From Xanthocytophaga flava (GTDB lineage Bacteria > Bacteroidota > Bacteroidia > Cytophagales > 172606-1), in contig NZ_JASJOR010000004.1 in the NCBI RefSeq assembly GCF_030068545.1, positions 1 through 64,000 on the forward strand: DNA of 64,000 bases, read 5' to 3'. The notes beneath the pieces were generated by a model that saw nothing but the letters and a program-made list of their open reading frames with translations, searched no databases and was not told where the DNA came from. Below are positions 62,171 through 64,000 of this stretch, piece by piece. Numbering within the stretch: position 1 is the first letter of the stretch; every line of letters starts with the position of its first letter. The position numbers were made by a program, and so were the translations under genes.

Positions 62171-63403
62171 TTATTCACTCACACTATTTTGTTCTTTATT
62201 TCGTTCACGTTTTGCTTTTCGTTCTTCTTTTCTCTCCTCTCTTTTTTCTTTACGCTCTTCCTTCTTCTTGGCTCTCTCCTCTTTTTTGTTATCCTTCTCA
62301 CTTTCTTTATCTCCCTTTACCATCTGTTCCCGATAAGCAGCAATGGCATCAGCGAAGGTTACCGTGCCATCGGTTTCCATAGGCAATGCTTTAATAAATG
62401 CATTGTGAAGTATATTCACCACGGTTTTCCATGTATTAATATCAGTTTTGGAGAGAGTACCTGAAACAGGCACTACCGTTGCCAATTGATCATTGGGATG
62501 GTTCTTGAAGATTGTCGCTACCAGGCCGGCGATACCTTCCCAAAGCAGATGGCCCACATTTTTGGTCTCCTCTTTGTCTTTCCAGTCAATAAACTTTAGG
62601 TCACGTGCTATGGGTTTCACATATCCGGTGATAGCACCTTCCCGTAGAGCCAGTTCACTATAAAGATTAAAGTTGCCCCTTTCCAGATCCACTTTTGCAT
62701 ATGCTTTGAAAAAATCATTTAAAGCTGGAATATTGACATCTTCAAATTTCAAATTCATATCAAAGTCAGGCATTGGCTTCAGTACATCAATCTTCATTAA
62801 GATGTTAAGCTTTCCATTCCCAATTGAATTAGCAGTTAGCTTTACATCAGAAGGCAATGTTTCTGCCTTATGCTGAGCATTACTTAAGTTAGTAGCTGTC
62901 ATATTTACATCTTTCATAGACAGATCTACCTTAGGTCGGGTGGTGAAATCATTGAAGGTGATGGCTCCCTTCCGTACAATCAACTGATCTATTTGCAAAG
63001 GCATTAGTTCTTTTAATGGTTTGGTCCAGTCAATGTCTTTACCACTCTGGTTTTTTTCTTCACTGCTACCTCCAATAAAGTTGATTACAGGTTTGTCAAA
63101 TGTTACCTTTCCGGCAATCTCTCCTTTGAATATAGCATCCCAGTATACTGATAGATCTACAACCGGAAAATCCAGAAATGGAACCCGTTGATTTCCTTCC
63201 ACTTTAAAAAGTTTCATTCCCTGTACCTGATAAGCACCTCTGTAAAGATGTATATCTACATCATCAATTTTTCCCCAGTAGCCGGGAATATCCGCCAGGA
63301 CCTTGTTTACATATCGGGTCACAAAATAAGGCAATAATAACCTTGCCACTATCAATACTCCCACTATGGAAAGTAGTATGATATATTTCTTTTTCACTTT
63401 CAT
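62171..63403 (-). CDS. AsmA/DUF748-like membrane-anchored protein
   Basis: The 410-residue protein has one N-terminal anchor (about 5-25). A long beta-rich periplasmic region follows that resembles DUF748/AsmA-type proteins: VDIHLYRGAYQVQGMKLFKVEG, PFLDFPVVDLSVYWDAIFKGEIAG, DWTKPLKELMPLQIDQLIVRKGAITF and DMNLKFEDVNIPALNDF. The last 45 residues are almost only Lys, Glu and Arg (KKEERKEKREERKEER-type), a highly charged helix. Such proteins may bridge the envelope and influence lipid transport or membrane integrity. A strong terminator follows. Confidence 0.82.
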   Translation of the reverse strand: MKVKKKYIILLSIVGVLIVARLLLPYFVTRYVNKVLADIPGYWGKIDDVDIHLYRGAYQVQGMKLFKVEGNQRVPFLDFPVVDLSVYWDAIFKGEIAGKVTFDKPVINFIGGSSEEKNQSGKDIDWTKPLKELMPLQIDQLIVRKGAITFNDFTTRPKVDLSMKDVNMTATNLSNAQHKAETLPSDVKLTANSIGNGKLNILMKIDVLKPMPDFDMNLKFEDVNIPALNDFFKAYAKVDLERGNFNLYSELALREGAITGYVKPIARDLKFIDWKDKEETKNVGHLLWEGIAGLVATIFKNHPNDQLATVVPVSGTLSKTDINTWKTVVNILHNAFIKALPMETDGTVTFADAIAAYREQMVKGDKESEKDNKKEERAKKKEERKEKREERKEERKAKRERNKEQNSVSE

Positions 63404-63914
63404 AACATTAGTTAATAATGCATCATATTTAACCTGTCACATTAAAAGGAAAAAAGCATGCCTGTATAAATATCCTCTCCTATAGTTTCATTCTGCAAGT
63501 GCAGACAAGTCTTATGTTGATGCGTAACTCTGTAAATCAGCATTCTATCATACATGCTGTATATTTCTTAAAATCATGTAAGTAAAAAACTGTTTTACTT
63601 GCTGTATAGGTTTGCTGCTTTTCAAAAAATATCCTTTATCTCTACCAATTATTCGTATTTTATTTATCAATGAAATATCTTTTTTTTCTAACTTTAGCTG
63701 CACACACTTACATAGTCTGACAATAACGCTTAGTATCAATGTAACTAAACTCCCAAACTTTCTTCTTTCATCGGCTTTTGTGTGACTTGCATTTTTATAT
63801 TACCTCGCTATTGGTAATAAAGCCTGGCAGGAATTAACTAATTGAACAATATTTAGTATTGTTAAGATCAAAGATAGTATTACCAGCTAACCTCAATCTA
63901 TTATACCCAATCTT
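63404..63914. other. Intergenic region
   Basis: About 510 bp, AT-rich, holding the promoter of the AsmA-like gene and of the partial gene at the right edge. No strong hairpin, repeat or coding remnant seen. Confidence 0.5.
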
Positions 63915-64000
63915 ATGCTCAAACCCAGCTACAGTTTTTCTCAAACCATTTTACCGGAAGGCATTAGCCAGCCCACTGACTTGCTCATCCGTTTTCAATC
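63915..64000 (+). CDS. Partial CDS at the window edge
   Basis: ATG at 63915 opens a frame that runs off the right edge. The 28 visible residues begin MLKPSYSFSQTILPEG and end near TDLLIRF. No signal peptide is evident and the family cannot be named from so little. Confidence 0.5.
   Translation, partial: MLKPSYSFSQTILPEGISQPTDLLIRFQ

Noticed and set aside
63548..63739. Minus-strand frame of 63 residues
   Set aside because: AT-rich, no motif, no start context, and probably part of the promoter region of the edge gene.

Overview
The window looks like chromosomal DNA of a Bacteroidota bacterium, most likely a Cytophagales relative. It is AT-rich. Promoters fit the Bacteroidota pattern (TAnnTTTG at -7), one large secreted protein carries a type IX secretion (T9SS) sorting tail, and LytS/LytTR pairs, MacB/FtsX-like permeases, a DUF1800/DUF1501 pair and PorT-like barrels are typical of the group. 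No rRNA, CRISPR array, prophage or intact insertion sequence is seen.

Layout. 1-1000: a 264-bp imperfect palindrome abutting a decayed IS4-type transposase on the minus strand. 1.1-6.7 kb: a DUF2459/TIGR02117 protein, an M48 metalloprotease with a small secreted beta-barrel protein, and a YfbK-like vWA lipoprotein. 7.0-20.1 kb: a eukaryote-like phospho-signalling neighbourhood with two PP2C-type proteins in tandem, a divergent Hsp70/actin-fold protein, a GtrA membrane protein, a membrane Ser/Thr kinase, and a second kinase fused to a lipoyl-like domain that leads an apparent operon with DUF1800 and DUF1501 proteins. This is the most unusual part of the window.

20-43 kb: mixed metabolic, transport and regulatory genes: PAP2 phosphatase, alpha/beta hydrolase, aminotransferase, PRISE-type SDR with a divergent AraC regulator, a T9SS-secreted multidomain protein, an FtsX-like permease, a DUF1275 protein, a two-gene ABC transporter, an S41 protease and a DUF4153 protein. 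43-52 kb: a LytS/LytTR pair behind an Asp-nucleophile hydrolase, then a redox/detoxification cluster (HxlR, SDR, DUF1223, hydrolase, DoxX, cupin, flavodoxin-fold quinone reductase). The last gene carries a clear one-base frameshift.

52-64 kb: a thioredoxin-fold protein, a RibD-C protein, an 800-bp gap with a possible micro-ORF, a DUF6000 pseudogene with two single-base deletions next to a SUKH/SMI1-like gene, two near-identical tRNA-Asp genes duplicated with promoter and terminator, an orphan LytS kinase, a histone-deacetylase-like amidohydrolase, a nitrilase, a repeat cluster built on CTTGCGGTGAATTC, a DUF421 protein, a large AsmA/DUF748-like protein, and a partial gene at the right edge.

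All family calls come from reading motifs by eye. No database search was possible.
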